Below are positions 63,561 through 64,000 of a stretch of 64,000 bases of DNA, piece after piece. Source of the stretch: Limimaricola sp. G21655-S1. Its GTDB lineage: Bacteria; Pseudomonadota; Alphaproteobacteria; Rhodobacterales; Rhodobacteraceae. Numbering within the stretch: the stretch's first letter is position 1; every line of letters starts with the position of its first letter. The stretch covers positions 418,732 through 482,731 of the forward strand of contig NZ_JAPWGO010000001.1 of the NCBI RefSeq assembly GCF_027213785.1, written 5' to 3'. The translations under genes and the position numbers were made by a program. The notes under the pieces are model-generated. The model was not told the DNA's origin, did no database searches, and was given only the letters and a program-made list of their open reading frames with translations.

Positions 63561-64000
63561 ATGCCACAGACCGTCATCGGCTGCGACCTTGCCCGCGGCT
63601 GGATCGATACGCATGCCCTGCCGACCAAGGTGGCCGTGAGGGTCAATAACAATCCGGACAGCATTGCTCGCTGGGCCGCGTCCTTGCCTACAAACTCTCT
63701 GGTCGTCTTCGAGGCCACCAGTGGCTGCGATACTTTTCTGATCACGGCACTCTGCGACCGGGGCCTTCGCTTCGCACGGGTCAATCCGCGGCAAGCCCGG
63801 GAGTTCGCCCGCGCGACAGGCGTGTTGGCTAAAACAGACCGGGTCGATGCGCGCATACTGGCTGATATGGGTCGCCTCTTGCCTCTTGAGGTTACCGCGC
63901 CGCCTCATCCGGACCGGGCGCGCCTTTCTGATTTCCTTCGTCGCCGCAGGCAGTTGGTCGAAATGCGGAAAGCCGAAAAGGTGCGTCGCCACAGCGCCGG
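63561..64000 (+). CDS. IS110-family transposase (DEDD), N-terminal part
   Basis: Only the first 146 codons are inside the window; the frame is open to the edge. Reading from ATG 63561 gives MPQTVIGCDLARGW, then VVFEATSG, NPRQAREFARATGVLAKTDRVDA. The catalytic DEDD residues of the RuvC-like domain are D9, E51, D93 and D96; the 42- and 3-residue spacings equal those of IS621 (E60, D102, D105). CAGGAG lies upstream of the ATG. The C-terminal domain with the nucleophilic serine is off the window. Probably intact so far. Confidence 0.9.
   Translation, partial: MPQTVIGCDLARGWIDTHALPTKVAVRVNNNPDSIARWAASLPTNSLVVFEATSGCDTFLITALCDRGLRFARVNPRQAREFARATGVLAKTDRVDARILADMGRLLPLEVTAPPHPDRARLSDFLRRRRQLVEMRKAEKVRRHSA

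Larger units (their letters stand above)
63395..64000 (+). mobile_element. IS110-family insertion sequence, 5' part (truncated by window)
   Basis: The transposase gene at 63561 and its structured 5' leader mark the left part of an IS110-family element. The exact left end cannot be fixed because IS110 elements lack long terminal inverted repeats; I place it after the C-run. Codon use is less GC-biased than the neighbours (AAT, ACA, TCT, TTG codons), consistent with transfer. The right end lies outside the window. Confidence 0.75.

Overview
The window looks like a chromosomal segment of an alphaproteobacterium of the order Rhodobacterales. The evidence is very high GC, a phosphatidylcholine synthase, HWE-type and PAS hybrid kinases, several TRAP and TTT transporters, short intergenic gaps and many 1-8 nt gene overlaps. 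The genus cannot be fixed from the sequence alone.

Layout. 1-25.6 kb is mostly conserved housekeeping: a YcjX/YcjF pair, truncated hemoglobin, ileS, a DMT exporter, pcs, xerC with a DUF484 gene, a transaldolase-type gene (fsa), priA, two small enzymes, an MFS permease, msrA, an HWE histidine kinase, prmA, prs, an HCCA isomerase, threonine aldolase, a cysteine-cluster protein, ribF, a HAD phosphatase and a Mn-dependent pyrophosphatase. 25.3-28.3 kb is the groES-groEL heat-shock operon with a CIRCE operator and a clean terminator. 28.3-34.6 kb holds miscellaneous genes: GFA, TauE/SafE, Nudix, lipase lipoprotein, SRPBCC plus Zn-alcohol dehydrogenase, WGR and a Ca/Na antiporter.

34.7-45.3 kb is the most interesting catabolic region. 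Divergent units around one 60-bp promoter gap encode a GntR regulator plus a Gfo/Idh/MocA protein on one side. On the other are an SsuD/SmoC-like monooxygenase, a YdhF/SmoB-like aldo/keto reductase, a flavin reductase, a complete TRAP transporter and a YeiH-type anion exporter. Together these look like an oxidative sulfoquinovose desulfurization (sulfo-SMO) pathway using TRAP uptake, with the Gfo/Idh/MocA protein a candidate NAD-dependent sulfoquinovosidase. A PQQ sugar dehydrogenase with a Met/Glu-rich tail and a small cytochrome c follow.

45.3-51.6 kb is a tripartite tricarboxylate transporter (tctCBA) divergent from a TctD/TctE-like two-component system whose operon also carries a periplasmic binding protein. 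A perfect tandem 11-mer lies in the promoter gap. 51.7-59.6 kb holds a large PAS hybrid kinase and a second TRAP operon fused by overlaps to an amidase and a mini membrane protein. 59.7-63.3 kb holds gnd, two identical tRNA-Glu(TTC) genes and recJ. The window ends inside an IS110-family element whose 5' non-coding end is highly structured and may encode a bridge RNA.
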